From: Posidonia oceanica
Lineage: Eukaryota; Streptophyta; Magnoliopsida; Alismatales; Posidoniaceae
DNA length: 64,000 bases
Direction: 5' to 3'
Assembly (NCBI GenBank): GCA_037176725.1
Contig: JAZBRS010000077.1
Span: 5,146,001-5,210,000 of the forward strand
Each line of letters begins with the position of its first letter. Position 1 is the stretch's first letter. A program made the position numbers and the translations under genes. Below the pieces are notes generated by a model. That model was not told the DNA's origin. It saw nothing but the letters and a program-made list of their open reading frames with translations, and did not search any database. Of this stretch, positions 1 to 10,398 are shown one piece after another.

Positions 1-985
1 CATACCATCTCGTGCATTGCACTTTTTTTTTAACATCTTTAAAGCATATATTAGCATTATTCACCCGTATTGCATCCAAAAAAAAAAAGCAAGAGAAAAG
101 AAAATAATCACCCTCATTCATAATCATCTGCCCGATGAGGAAAATCAGAAATACTTACCTGCTTTAGGAGGAGTTCGTCTCACCTCACCCGGCATTACCT
201 AGATGTCCTAACCAATGAGGGAGCCATCACACATGCGGAAAAGACAAAGTGTTCAAACCCCCCCTAAGACCTACACCTCCCGAGGGAGATAAAATGCTAG
301 GATGTGAGCGAGAGTGTGAGAAAATATAGTATATCTACGCTTGGGCACAAAAGAACCCGGAAGACAGAAGGCGAAGATAGAAGTTAGCCCTGGAGTTAAT
401 GACGAGCATACTAGCCTTATCCTCCCAGTTTCCCTTGGAGAGGAGTTGAGGTAGGCGCCTGGAAAGCCCACATGCCTATAAGGATTAGCCACCCCTCTCC
501 TGTAGCAATAGCTCCCCAACACCAGACCAGGCGCCCATTACCTCAAAGCCTGGGATAGAGCAAACCTACACGCCTATGAGGGAGTAAAAGAAAATTGAAA
601 AGCCCAAAAGAGTAGGTGTAGGTCTTAGAGGTTTGACACAGATCCTGTCCCTACCACACCACCGCCTAAACACTTGTTCCGAGTAGTATCGCCAATTTCG
701 GAGTGCTACCAATAGTTAGGGGTCTAGGTAGGGTATGGTGAGTTAGAAACCGCTCCTCTCTTTCATGACAGGCATTGAAAGCATTCCATGTGTTGAGGGC
801 GACAAAATTTGCACAAATTAAGCATGCATACACATCATTAATCATCCCTTTTACCACTCCCATGTTGGCTCTACAAGGCTTCGCTCGACACTAGGATAGT
901 ACTCTACTAGAGGTAGGTTGACCGTCCTCGGACCACAGCCCGTTGGTCCAGGGCTCTCACCAGCTTGCCCGATCGTCGCTCAATC
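1..985 (+). mobile_element. Post-pol spacer of an older Tat-type element (divergent copy)
   Basis: This segment aligns by eye with the region that follows gag-pol in elements A (about 33620-34700) and B (about 51790-52900). Shared landmarks occur in the same order: a GCCCGATGAGGAAAA-like block followed by a direct copy of the 'gagggagccatcac' block, 'acacctcc.gagggaga..aaatg.taggatgtgag', the 'cctatgagggag' block, 'gtgtaggtc', 'ccacaccacc' and 'gctctRcaa..cgcttcgac'. An A-rich purine tract near 79-110 corresponds to longer purine tracts in A and B. No coding frame is supported. It is clearly more diverged from A and B than they are from each other, so it comes from an older relative. The matching gag-pol would lie left of the window. 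Confidence 0.7.
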
Positions 986-1449
986 CAAGCACCAGCACAA
1001 GCCCTGGAGTAGGTCATCAATGTCAGCACCGCAATCTGGAGTGTATATCAGTAGCCAACGACAGAACAATCAGTTCAGAAGTAGCAGGACAACCTCAGCA
1101 TAGTGGTATCCCTCATGGACCATTGGGCATGCATAGCCAAGCACTACCAGCTCCCGGATAAGGGTCAGAATCCAGAGCAGTGGCATGTTCAAACTGATGC
1201 ATAGTGTATATGGACAGGTTCAGTGCGCATACCCCATGTGCGTTTTATGCAGTATTCTGGCAGCAGACCAGACAAGCGGTTCAAGCCTTGATTTTGCAAA
1301 GGCAGGCATGCACCAAGCTTTGAAAAGCAAACTCAACACACAAGCAAATGGCACAACAAACATCATGGCATTAATCAATTTTGGGTTACATGCAAAATAG
1401 CCAAGACATGCCCAGATTACAACAGATGCTAAACAGACCACATGACTCC
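986..1449. other. Spacer between post-pol segment and antisense PMD-like pseudogene
   Basis: No coding frame is supported. On the minus strand the part next to 1449 shares a short block (ATGTGGTCT and following) with the sequence just downstream of the PMD-like stop codon in B (about 54333). It is therefore probably the 3' UTR of the antisense gene, carried along with it. The orientation switch relative to A and B lies somewhere around 985-1180. Confidence 0.4.
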
Positions 1450-2001
1450 TCAGTTGCTCGAGTTAGTCTGCACCCTCTTGGAACTCCTGGCATCGCTGAA
1501 TAGGAGACCGCCAGGTAGGATCTCGTTGATAGGCCAGAGTCCCTGTACCCTAGTCACATACTCGAGGGTGCACCTTGAGCCTTTCACAGCCGCAATATCT
1601 GTCGACTAGACACCACGGCGCATCAGGTGGGCCAGTTTCGTCGTTGTGGCATTTGAGTTGAGCGAATAGAGTCGAAGAAGCTCGAGCACTGTACTCTCAA
1701 CAAAAGCATCCTGTTGGAAGCCGAACTACCGCATCACCTGGATGGGATGATACTCAACACCCCCGGTGAACCCCAGTAGCACAACTAGCTGCATGTCATG
1801 AGCATTGAGGAAGATAGTGAAAGACTCAGCAGTGGATGGGACGATGCGCCAGTTCACCGCATCCTCGGTCAGCTTTGCCAGCTTTTCGTGCTCCTCGCGA
1901 ACGCTTCGAATAGCTCGAGCATGGCCGCTACGGCAGTAAGTCTCAAAGGTGGAGCTCTGTGGGCGTAGAATCTCCATCCCAAGGTGTCCAACCAGCCAAA
2001 C

Positions 2002-2075
2002 CTGAAAAGAGAGCACATCAGTAGTAGCAGATTAAAGCAGGATAATGGGTCAAGCAGCATCAGATAACATTATAC
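2002..2075 (-). other. Intron 2 of antisense PMD-like pseudogene (74 bp, GT-AG)
   Basis: The minus-strand donor is CAA|GTATAATG and the acceptor is CTCTCTTTTCAG|GTTTGG, with a pyrimidine tract and a CTGAT branch-like motif before it. Removing 74 bp joins ...LMQ to VWL... in frame. In A (about 35563) and B (about 53770) the same codons are contiguous (IQVWL), so the homologous site is intronless there. Confidence 0.8.
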
Positions 2076-2732
2076 TTGCATCAGGGCCCCGTAGCCATGG
2101 AAGTGGCGGCAGCAGTGTGAGATGCAGTCCAGTCTGCGGTAGGTCTCCGCCAGAACCACCAGCGCCAAGTCAATCTACCGGGTCACCACGGCCAGAGCGA
2201 TCTCGGGAACCTCGATCGCCACCATCATCTGACTGTGGCTAAAGATCAGCTCACCCAAGAAGCGGGTGACAAAACCCCGGAGCCGTAGGTCATCTCTGAG
2301 CCTGGCATGCCCCCAGACAACCTGGTCGAAGTACCCTAAGCAGAGCATGGGCACCGACCCATCAACACAGATTAGTCTCTATTTACAGTCAACAATGGAG
2401 ACTCTAGTCAATTGGCTCAGGACCGTAGCATATCCATCCTACCTCATGAACACAGTCAGCCCTAGAAGCTTGGAAAAGCTGCAGATCTGGAGTACCTCCT
2501 CCAGTGTGGGTGTTAGCTCTGTGTTTCCAAAGTGGAAAACATGGTGTGCAGGTTTCCGGAACCTCACAGTAGTGCACAAGAGATGCCGGCTCACCTCCAC
2601 CTCAGTGGCATACAAGAGCTTGGATGGGATGCCCCACAAACATAGCTTCTCACGATCACCGGCGGTGAGCTCGCTGATCCACCGTCGAAGAACCTCCGAA
2701 TAGTGCGTTGGAGTCACCAATGTGAGGAAACC

Positions 2733-2906
2733 CTACAAGAGTCAAAGGGGAAGGATCATCAGTGTGTTCCAGCACCTTGGGGTAAGCAAAAATGGGGAAG
2801 AACGACCCAAGAAGAGCCTCGCCAGCCCGTTCGGGTTGGTACAGTCGCCGGCGATGCTGAGGAAGCAATGGCCTTATCGGCGTGCAAGGATTGAAGAGGG
2901 GCTTAC
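2733..2906 (-). other. Intron 1 of antisense PMD-like pseudogene (174 bp, GT-AG)
   Basis: The donor ATG|GTAAGCCCC lies directly after the start codon and the acceptor is CTCTTGTAG|GGTTTCC. Splicing gives ATG-GGT-TTC and brings the frame into register with the MGF.TL.TP.H.SE start of the A and B ORFs; the unspliced DNA would need a frameshift there. A and B have ATGGGGTTCCC or ATGGGCTTCCC with no intervening sequence. Confidence 0.75.
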
Positions 2907-2909
2907 CAT

Positions 2910-3387
2910 TTCACCAAGGAAGGAAAGAGGAAGCCTCGGGGAACACCAGGGAACAATTTAGAGGTGTCCACGGGCAAAGAAAGAGGAGATATAGGCACCT
3001 GAGAGAGGGGTCGGGCGCGGCCCGTTACTCCTGACAAAATTCACTGTTGCACGTGTAGCCTGCGTGGGGAGCATGCGTAGGTGTATTCTATAGTATTCTT
3101 ACAGAAGTCGGCATACATCTGCTTGGCCCGCTTGCCTGGTGCAAAGTCTTCAAATACCTACAATCAAGGCTATGCATACATCCAAATCATACATAGCCTG
3201 TCAAAGAAGCAGATTCCCATTTCGAAGCCAATAAAGCAGTTTACAATCACATTCAGATCATAAAAGTCAAGTACATTATAGTTACATTCAGAATTCAAAT
3301 ACACTCAGTTGCATTTAAAATACAGAGTTTTGATACACCCAGGAAAAGCAGTAAAGCTACAGCTACAACCAGTAGGAAAGTCAGGTG
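2910..3387. other. Intergenic spacer between the two antisense PMD-type pseudogenes
   Basis: No coding frame is supported. On the minus strand, positions 2910-3000 would be the 5' UTR of the 1450-2909 gene. A CCTATATC stretch at about 2987-2995 is only a weak TATA candidate. The rest, including AT-rich 3080-3330, shows no recognisable feature and may hold the 3' UTR of the upstream gene. Confidence 0.35.
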
Positions 3388-5697
3388 CTAGTCGTCCTCC
3401 TCGTCTGAATCGGCACCAGCTATGGTTCGCCGAGCTACCCTCTGGCGTAATCGCCAGGCAAACCTGGCAGAGGTCGCTTGGGACTGCGACAGGCCTAGAA
3501 CAGCACCACCCACCCCCACCTGGTACTCAAGGTCGGACACATCCTCTTGGTCAAAGTCGAGGCCAAACTCACCGCTCGACTTAGTGTTGACAGCAGAACC
3601 TGAACTGCAAACACAACAGTAGTCAGAACAATCATAATATACAGTAATTGCAATTTTATTTAAATTCATACCGCACCAAGTGCCAACTCCTGCCACGCTT
3701 GTTTCAGAAAGCATGAGTGTCAAAAGCAGAACAATATGCATTTCACAGAACTTAAACACCTAAATTGCATTACTTACCTTTGCCCGATGCATCTTCTCGT
3801 AAAAAGCTGCCATTGTCACCTCGAAGCTATGCAGCAAGTTGAAGAATAGGTCAAAGCATGTCAACTATAGTATAGGCAGTTCATGACAGTGGAAAGACGG
3901 ATTACCTTGTCCCAATCCTCAGAATACCACATCGCCAGTTGGCTCTCCCTTAGCTCCTTGGAGACTAGGTATGGTCGTCCCACTCACCTGAACCACTTGA
4001 GGTAGTCCTCCCGGTCAGCCTCCTGGATGGTATATCGGCTCCTACCACCCAGAGCAGTAGCAACCAACAACTAGGCCGTGGCACGGGTCACCGCCCTCGA
4101 CGCCATGTCCTCCGGATGAGGCACTGGGATGCCGAACTCGCTCGTGAACTGGTGGAACATGCGACCCTATAGGTAATACGTGAACTTCTTCAGGCAGAAG
4201 AATCACGTTTGCTTCCTCCTCAATGCCTAGGTGGAGTTCAGCAGGGCCCAGTCAAACCCCTCATAGCGAGTGAAGGGTTGCAGCTCCACCTATGAACAAG
4301 GCAACAGCCAGGCATTAGAGCAATTATGCAGCAGTGTTTTAAATAAAAGAGCAAAGGAAATTATTTCTAGGCTCACCTCATCCAGGTCCACCAGGTCTAG
4401 CAGATACCGGTAGGCCTCGTAGCTGTAAACCCCTGAGGCAGTACGGTGGTCCGGCTCGCACCACTGTCGAGGTAGTGGCAGGAGCTCGGGCCGAAGGTGG
4501 AAGAAATAGTGGCCCCACTAGGTGTGCTCGATAGCCCAATATTGCCAAAGCAATAGTCAAACAGTTAGTACATTTTGCAGAATAAGCAGAAATTGAACAG
4601 GCAAGCAGATATCTAAGTTGGGGCAGAAACTCACCATCAGTAGTGGGTATAAGCCGACCTAGGAGTGGCTGTTCTTCTGAACAACCTCGTCGAGCCCGCA
4701 GAGGAGATAGGCGTAGCTTGCGCCACCCCAGTCATACTACCCAAGCTGATCAACATCTGCGATGTATACCAGCCAGTCTGCGTGAATGCAATAGCCAGAC
4801 GACTCGTAGAAGATCAGCTCAAGCAACTTGAGTAGGAAGTGATGCAGGACATAGCCTACATCCCTTGAGCTAGGCGTGGGGTCTGGGCAGAACAGAGGCC
4901 ACTCCCGTATCCACCTTAGAGTGAGGTAGTAAGACAAAAGGGTCACCTTGGGGGCCTCCTGCCCCAGCAACTGCGGCACCTTAGAGAATCCCTGAGCTGC
5001 CTTCTCAACAATTGGCTCACCGCCGAAGCTCAGCCCTGTCAGTAGGGCCTAGTGGTCTGGCAGAACCGTCATTTCCCTGTACGGGAAATGAAATGTATGA
5101 GTCTCATGTTGCCACCGCTCTGCCAGCGCTCGGAAGAATTGATAATGACCGTGGATTACCAGGGTCCGAAAGAAGCTCTCGAAGGGACTCCGATGTAGTA
5201 GAAAGTCTTGGAGAAACAGAGGGAGACTTCGAAAATGCTCCAGCATAGGTGCTCAGCAGCACTGCATCACCCGCCAGGGCACGCCGTGCTGTTAAATAGT
5301 GAATACAATGTTAGCAGCTTAACATGTATTTAGAAATAATGACTTACCAGTAGGTAGAGTTAAGCTTACCATAAACTCATCCCGGCTGCTGATATGCTCC
5401 TCATCTAGCAAACGACCACGGTAGTTTTTGGCCTCCTGTCAAAGACAAGACTAGAGTCAGATTCCAGTTAGCAGAAAGTAGAAACAGCAGAAAGAAGAAG
5501 GCAGAAATAGAGAAATAGCTAAAGCTCACCTCTCGGGGAATCGCCAGCTCAGGATTGCCAGAACTCTCGCGCGAGCCCCACGAACCTGAAGCACCACGGG
5601 ACACTCGGGAACTTGAAGTCCCCTGGCTCCGGGACCGCGAGCTCGAGCCAGTCCCACTCGCCATGTGGGAGCTCGCACCAACATACTCCGAGTCAGA

Positions 5698-6970
5698 CTG
5701 CCAAAGCAGGCAAAAGTCAAGGCATACTATAGACTCAGTATAAACAGAAGCATATAGGCATTGCACAGGCAGTGGCATCAAGTGATGGCAAATCCCAACA
5801 GAAAGTAATGCACAAAATAAGCATGCTAGAAATTACACTACAACCTATTTGTATGAGGCTTAATGGCAAGACAGATGCGAAGCCACAGCTACAGACACAC
5901 AGAGGCAACCATTTTTATGCAAGCATAGAAACATGGCATAATATAAATACTGTATGGGAAAATGGCTAGCGAGGTAGTCAACCATTAACATGGTGGTGCC
6001 AAGCATTTTAGCAGCAATTCAAAAGGAAAGAATCAGGCAGTCAAGGGGCAGGATCAGGCATTAACTTGGCAGAACCAGACATTCAAGTAAAGAATTCATG
6101 CAAAGCAAATCACAGCCAGAGTTGGGCATAATAACCAATTGCATTTGATGTTTCAAGCATGTAATCAAAAAAGGGAAAAAAAAGGAAAAAAATTTTCATG
6201 GCATGCAAATGTATTTTGCCATAGCACATCAGGTTGCATACATGAAACTGAGATTCAATTCATGGCATCCAAGCATGTAATCCGCAATGCATTCGAGCAG
6301 AATATTAGAATGAAAAGGAAAACGATTCATGGGCATTCAAGCATGTGCATATGGCATTCAAGAAAAGGGAAATGAGAAAATTTTCATAGCATGTAAACAG
6401 ATATCCAGCATTTGCATACTTTGGCAGAAATCAGGGAAGCAGAGGGTCATTCAGTTCATGGCATTCAAGCATGTATTTCGGCAACGCATATCGGGCAGAA
6501 TATTTGAAAATATAGAAAATAACTCTTGGCATTCAAGCATGGCATGGCATTTAAGAAAAGGGAAATGGAAAATTTTCCTAGCATGCAAGCATATCCGGCA
6601 TTACAAATCAGTCAAGATCAGGGAATTTAGGCCATTAAATTTCATTTCAAATTGAAAAAAGGGGGGGGGGAGGAGCATGGCAATGGTCGGACCGGCCATT
6701 GCATCACCGATCGGCATGAACCTACCAGCCCACAGCAGCTCGCGAGCTCCAGCTGTGCCCGCAAGCCACCGCCGTGCCGCACCTGAGCCCATCATGCCTG
6801 CAACAGCTTGCCTGCAGCCGGCCCGAGCCTGCCGCACCGCCCGCACCACGCCACGCCGGCCTGGGCCCTCGCGACCCGAGCCTGCCGTCGAGCCCCTAGG
6901 GCCATCGACGTCGTAGTGAGGTGGGGGAGAAGGAAGAAATGGAGATGAGAGGAGGGAGGAGGAGGCTTAC
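5698..6970 (-). other. Intron 1 of antisense PMD pseudogene, containing degenerate repeats
   Basis: The donor is ATG|GTAAGCC (minus strand at 6970) and the acceptor is CTGCTTTGGCAG|TCTGAC (5698). The interior is AT-rich with no coding frame. A G-run (6661-6670) separates it from a GC-rich part (6690-6960). Positions 6115-6600 hold the repeat described separately. Confidence 0.65.
6115..6600. repeat. Degenerate ~190-bp tandem repeat, about 2.5 units
   Basis: Blocks recur at a spacing of about 190 bp. GGCATcCAAGCATGTA..TCxGCAAxGCAT...GGCAGAATATT occurs near 6268 and 6459. GGCATTCAAGCATG followed by ATTcAAGAAAAGGGAAATG occurs near 6338 and 6527. GAAAATTTTC(A/C)TAGCATG occurs near 6377 and 6568. 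It lies within intron 1 of the antisense PMD pseudogene. Confidence 0.6.
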
Positions 6971-7182
6971 CATGGTTGATGCTGCCCCTCCAATGCTTCT
7001 GGAATTGCAGCCGCGAAACGCCCTTCGCCGTGCACGCCGCTCATGCACCCTTGCAGCGCACCCTCCTGTGCCGCACCGTACCGGAGTGCCGTGCCCTAAC
7101 TACCGCCGATGAAGGGAGGAAGAGGAGGACGCACGCAGTGGAGGAAGGAGAAGGGAGTTGGAAGAGCAGCGCACATGCAGGT

Positions 7183-7193
7183 GGTTATAAAAA
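7183..7193 (-). promoter_or_regulatory. TATA box of the antisense PMD pseudogene
   Basis: The minus strand reads CTTTTTATAACC, about 210 bp upstream of the ATG at 6971-6973. A pyrimidine-rich, GC-rich stretch lies between and would be the transcription start and 5' UTR (about 6974-7150). Spacing and sequence fit a plant core promoter directing transcription antisense to the retroelement. Confidence 0.5.
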
Positions 7194-7653
7194 GAAAAAG
7201 GAGAGAGGAAAGCTTGATGCATTTAAACTTGAAAAATAAATGAATAGTGTTTTAAGTTGGGATTTTTGGCAATGTGGAGAGATGCACTAGTTGCAGGCAG
7301 TTAGTCTGGTGGGTCCACAAGTTTAAAATTCTGCTCCATTCCTGGCAAGACTCATCCAAGATCTAGAACGCAATTTACCCAGTAAAATTGCGGTTGCACC
7401 CCAACTTTTGCAGTATTGTGCCAGCACCTCAGCAAGAATGGTTATGCACTCTGAGTCTAGTGGCAATTGTTAGAAAACCCTTCAAAGGGATGAATTTGCA
7501 GAATGGCCCCTCTATTTAGGAAAATTACGGATGAGCCCTTATCTTTTATGGGAAAGCCCGAATCACCACCCGTATTTGGCAAAGGTCTAGTCATGCTTGT
7601 CACGGACTCCAAAGAAATCTCTCATTGCTCGCCGCATCATAAATGCCCAGGAA
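7194..7653. other. Non-coding stretch between antisense PMD gene and Copia-type element
   Basis: No gene is visible. The phrase 'ttgcagaatggcccctctatttaggaaaattac' (7495-7527) resembles the 'ttgcaa.atacccctgtat.t...aaaattgcaaa.tgcccc' blocks at 13580-14280, so this is the left half of one region split by the Copia-type insertion. Confidence 0.4.
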
Positions 7654-7658
7654 TAGGC
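7654..7658. repeat. Target-site duplication, left copy (TAGGC)
   Basis: TAGGC immediately precedes the 5' LTR terminus TGTTGCC; the same five bases follow the 3' LTR at 13550-13554. Confidence 0.85.
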
Positions 7659-8943
7659 TGTTGCCAAAATTACCTTATCTCGGTTTTGATGATAACAAAA
7701 TATTTTGTGTTTTAACCATTCTTATTAGGTTAAGAAAGTATTCTTATAGACCTTGAAAAAGAAGAAGGCAAAATGACTCATGGAGCTTCAATGAAAACTT
7801 GAAGACTTGTGTTCAACTCTAAATATGTAATGCATGGAATGCAGAAGAAAATTCTACATCAGAGACTACACAAGGACAAGAAGAGAAATCAAGACAAAAT
7901 GTGTTTATGTTGAAATTGTATTCTAAGAAAGGATGTAACGGATCTCCAAGAATCTCCCAAAAACAGTTGGGATATCACCCTCACCTAAACCGGGGGATTA
8001 CACGTAGAATAACCTCAAAGTTTAGAAGTTAGGTTAAAAACAGAAAACCAAGTCTCACCGGTATACCATTTTCACTGGGTAGAAGGTTAATTAGCAGAAA
8101 TATCATTTAAATAAGACCGTTGGATAAAATCGGAATACCATTTTATAACAGAATACCATTCCTGAAATTAGGGATCTTAGCTCCGATTTCCTCTGGAACA
8201 CTGGAACTATCTGTCTACAGCTCAGATTAATATCGGAACACCGTTTCATACCAAAATACCGATTTAGTCGAAAGATGGAGATTTTCGGTCAACCGATTCA
8301 TTTCGGAATACTGTTTTATACTAACCGTTTGTTAACGTTGAGCTAGCCGTTAGACATAGACTTTTACCCATGTTTTCTTATAAATAGGACCCCCATTCAT
8401 CACATAGAGATAACACATCATATAGAGCTTCAAGCCACATCATTTTCCAAGTATTCTACTCTTATTTTGTGAGAAAGATTCCCAAAGCAAGAGAGTTACA
8501 TTTCCATCCTTTCTACCTTGCCAAAAGAGTTTTGGGAGATATAGAAAAGAGTCAACAGAGTTGTAATCTTCAGTTTGCTTGTGTGAATTCTTCTCCGAAA
8601 GCGAGAAGGGTTACCGTGGTTTTTGCGGGAGCTTGGCATGGTCTTGTTAAGGTGTAAGGTAAGATCTTGGCCCGAAACAAGATCAAAGTTAAGATAACTC
8701 TCGAGGGAATTTCTCGAGGAGTGGACTAGGCTAGGGTGGCTGAACCACTATAAAATTACTTGTGTATATTTTCATTGCCTCTCATCCCCTTCTATGCATG
8801 TTTTAGTTTAAACATTCAAATCCATATCTCCATATTTCATTTACTTGTTAATTTGCTTAAAATAGTTAAAGAATATTTTAAAATCCACACTTATCCTTTA
8901 AATCACTATTCACCCCCATCTAGTGAAGCCTAGAATCCTAACA
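7659..8943 (+). repeat. 5' LTR of the Copia-type element
   Basis: It begins TGTTGCCAAAATTACC and ends CCTAACA, with the primer site three bases further on. It carries TATAAATAGG at 8379-8388. Its U3 (8030-8330) is full of variants of CGGAATACCATTTTATA. Confidence 0.9.
8379..8388 (+). promoter_or_regulatory. TATA box in Copia-type 5' LTR
   Basis: TATAAATAGG is a perfect plant core promoter, about 720 bp into the LTR. The same sequence is kept in the 3' LTR at 12986-12995. It sets the U3/R boundary roughly 30 bp downstream. Confidence 0.75.
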
Positions 8944-8945
8944 AT

Positions 8946-8957
8946 TGGTATCAGAGC
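8946..8957 (+). promoter_or_regulatory. Primer-binding site, tRNA-iMet type
   Basis: TGGTATCAGAGC, complementary to the 3' end of plant initiator tRNA-Met, lies 2 nt after the 5' LTR. This is the usual primer site of plant Copia elements. Confidence 0.9.
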
Positions 8958-9000
8958 TTGGTTTTTCTAGAATATAAGATTTAAACATCTTCTAGTTTAA

Positions 9001-10398
9001 ATGGCTTCATTTAATAATAACATTGTAGAGGGACAAAACATATATAGACCTCCTTTCTTTGATGGTATAAATTATAATTATTGGAAGTGTAGAATGCAAA
9101 TTTACCTCAAATCTATTAATTTTAATTTATGGAACATCGTTATAAATGGTTATACTCCTAGTAAGAAGGATTATAAGAAATAGAATGAAAATGAAATAAA
9201 CTTAGCTACTTTAGATGCTAAGGGATTGAACACTTTATTTTGTGCTATTAGTCAAGATGAATTCAATCGAATTTCTAATTGTAGTACTTCTCATAATGCA
9301 TGGCATATTTTAGAAGTAACTCATGAGGGAACAAACTAAGTAAAAGAAACAAAAATTAATATGCTTATACATAAGTATGAAATGTTTAAAATGCAACCTA
9401 ATGAATCCATTGGAAACATATTTACTAGATTTTCTGATATTATAAATAATTTGCAATCACTTGGTAAAAGCTTTTCTCAAAGTGATCTAATTAGAAAAAT
9501 TCTTCGGCCTTTAACTTTAGAATGGGAGAAAAATGCTACTGCCATTGAAGAGGCAAAAGACCTCTCAAATTATTCACTAGAAGAACTCATAGGAAATCTC
9601 ACGTCCTATGAAGCACAAATGATTGAAAAACAAATAGAAAAAGTTCCAGAAAAAAATAGTATTGCATTTAATGTCTCAAACAAGTCGATGATTCAGATGA
9701 GGAAAATTTTGTTTTTATTGATAATAAGTTCAAGTCATTCTTAAAGAAAGAAAGGAATCAAAAGAAGGACAAAAGAAAAACCAAGAAAAAGAAGGCTCTT
9801 CAAGCTACATGGGATGATAGCGATACCTCCGATGTAGATGGTGAAGTGGCTCACTCATGTTTTATGGCTATGTCTAGTGAGGTAACATCTTTGGACAATA
9901 TTGAAGATTTCTCAATTGATGAATTACTTGATGCCTTCAATGAGCTATATTTGAAACATAAGTCTTTGATTGGCAAAAACAAAAGTATAAACAAGAGTTT
10001 TATGGATATATCTCATGAAAAGGAGTTGATTTCAAATGAAAATGAAAAATTGAGATAAATCATTTGAAATAGAAAATGATATTTTGAAAAATGAGTTCAA
10101 TATCATGAAAGGTAGATTTGATTTGTTGGAAAGCAATATTGCATCTTTAAAAATCAAAAGTGAGAATTTACTAATTGATGTTAGAAAGAAAACTCTTGAT
10201 GGAAGGAAGTATAGAAGTGTACCTAAAAATTCTATTCCATATAAAAATGGTTTTATTAGATCGAAAAATAATGAAAGTTATGAATTTGTCATGAAGAAGG
10301 AAAACAAAGATAAATGGATCCCTAAAATGAGAAATAATAAGACTAATCCATTTGGACCCAAAATTAAGTGGGTACCAAAATCTCTTTTTGGTACTTAA
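9001..10398 (+). pseudogene. Copia-type gag remnant, zinc knuckle and pol missing
   Basis: The ATG at 9001 starts a typical plant Copia Gag: IYRPPFFDGINYNYWK near the N-terminus, then the UBN2-like capsid region (NMLIHKYEMFKMQPNESI..IFTRFSDIINNL..LGK, about 9358-9480; LEELIGNLTSYE, about 9583). In-frame stops at 9181-9183 and 9337-9339 and frameshifts near 9700 and 10056 break it. The Lys-rich stretch ending in KKKKALQATWDDSD (about 9760-9830) is present, but no CX2CX4HX4C zinc knuckle precedes it. The remnant ends in the KWIPKM...GPKIKWVPK motif that normally lies just before protease; nothing recognisable as protease follows. A deletion of the knuckle and of all pol explains this. Confidence 0.8.

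Larger units (their letters stand above)
1450..2909 (-). pseudogene. Antisense PMD-like (DUF7745-type) pseudogene with two introns
   Basis: Read on the minus strand, three exons give a 404-codon frame, almost the length of the 400-residue ORF in A and B: exon 1 ends exactly with the ATG (2907-2909), exon 2 is 2076-2732, exon 3 is 1450-2001. Joining at consensus GT-AG sites keeps one frame without any frameshift. Shared landmarks with A and B include EVSRHLLC, KPAHHVFHFG, ELTPTLEEV, LGELIF, ISHCCRHFHG, EYHPI and the C-terminal PGG.LF.D..SK. The frame contains five nonsense codons (2439-2441, 2379-2381, 2175-2177, 1726-1728, 1606-1608), so it is dead. PMD-type proteins are plant proteins spread with transposable elements; biochemical role unknown here. 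PMD membership of this subtype is a family-level judgement; homology to the A/B ORF is certain. Confidence 0.8.
3388..6973 (-). pseudogene. Antisense multi-exon plant mobile domain (PMD) pseudogene
   Basis: On the minus strand the start codon 6971-6973 is the last codon of exon 1, followed by GTAAGC. Exon 2 (5530-5697) begins TCT-GAC, giving M-SDSEYVG and a Ser/Arg/Gly-rich N-terminus; exon 3 is 5370-5435; exon 4 (4635-5288, 218 codons) is the PMD core, with ETHTFHFPY, ALLTGLSFGGEP and YDWGGASYAYL, hallmarks of the MAIN/MAIL1 and phosphatase-7-long-form PMD family. Further exons lie near 4381-4550, 3906-4289, 3779-3827 and 3388-3605, ending in the acidic tail DSDEEDD. Exons 2-4 and 6 are all phase 0. 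In-frame stops occur in exon 4 (for example inside the ALLTGL and YDWGG motifs) and in exon 6, so the gene is dead. The boundaries of exons 5 and 7 are approximate. Role in a retroelement is unknown. Confidence 0.8.

Noticed and set aside
2266..2703. Plus-strand frame of about 145 codons at the left end
   Set aside because: It is the complement of exon 2 of the antisense PMD-like pseudogene and has no family resemblance.
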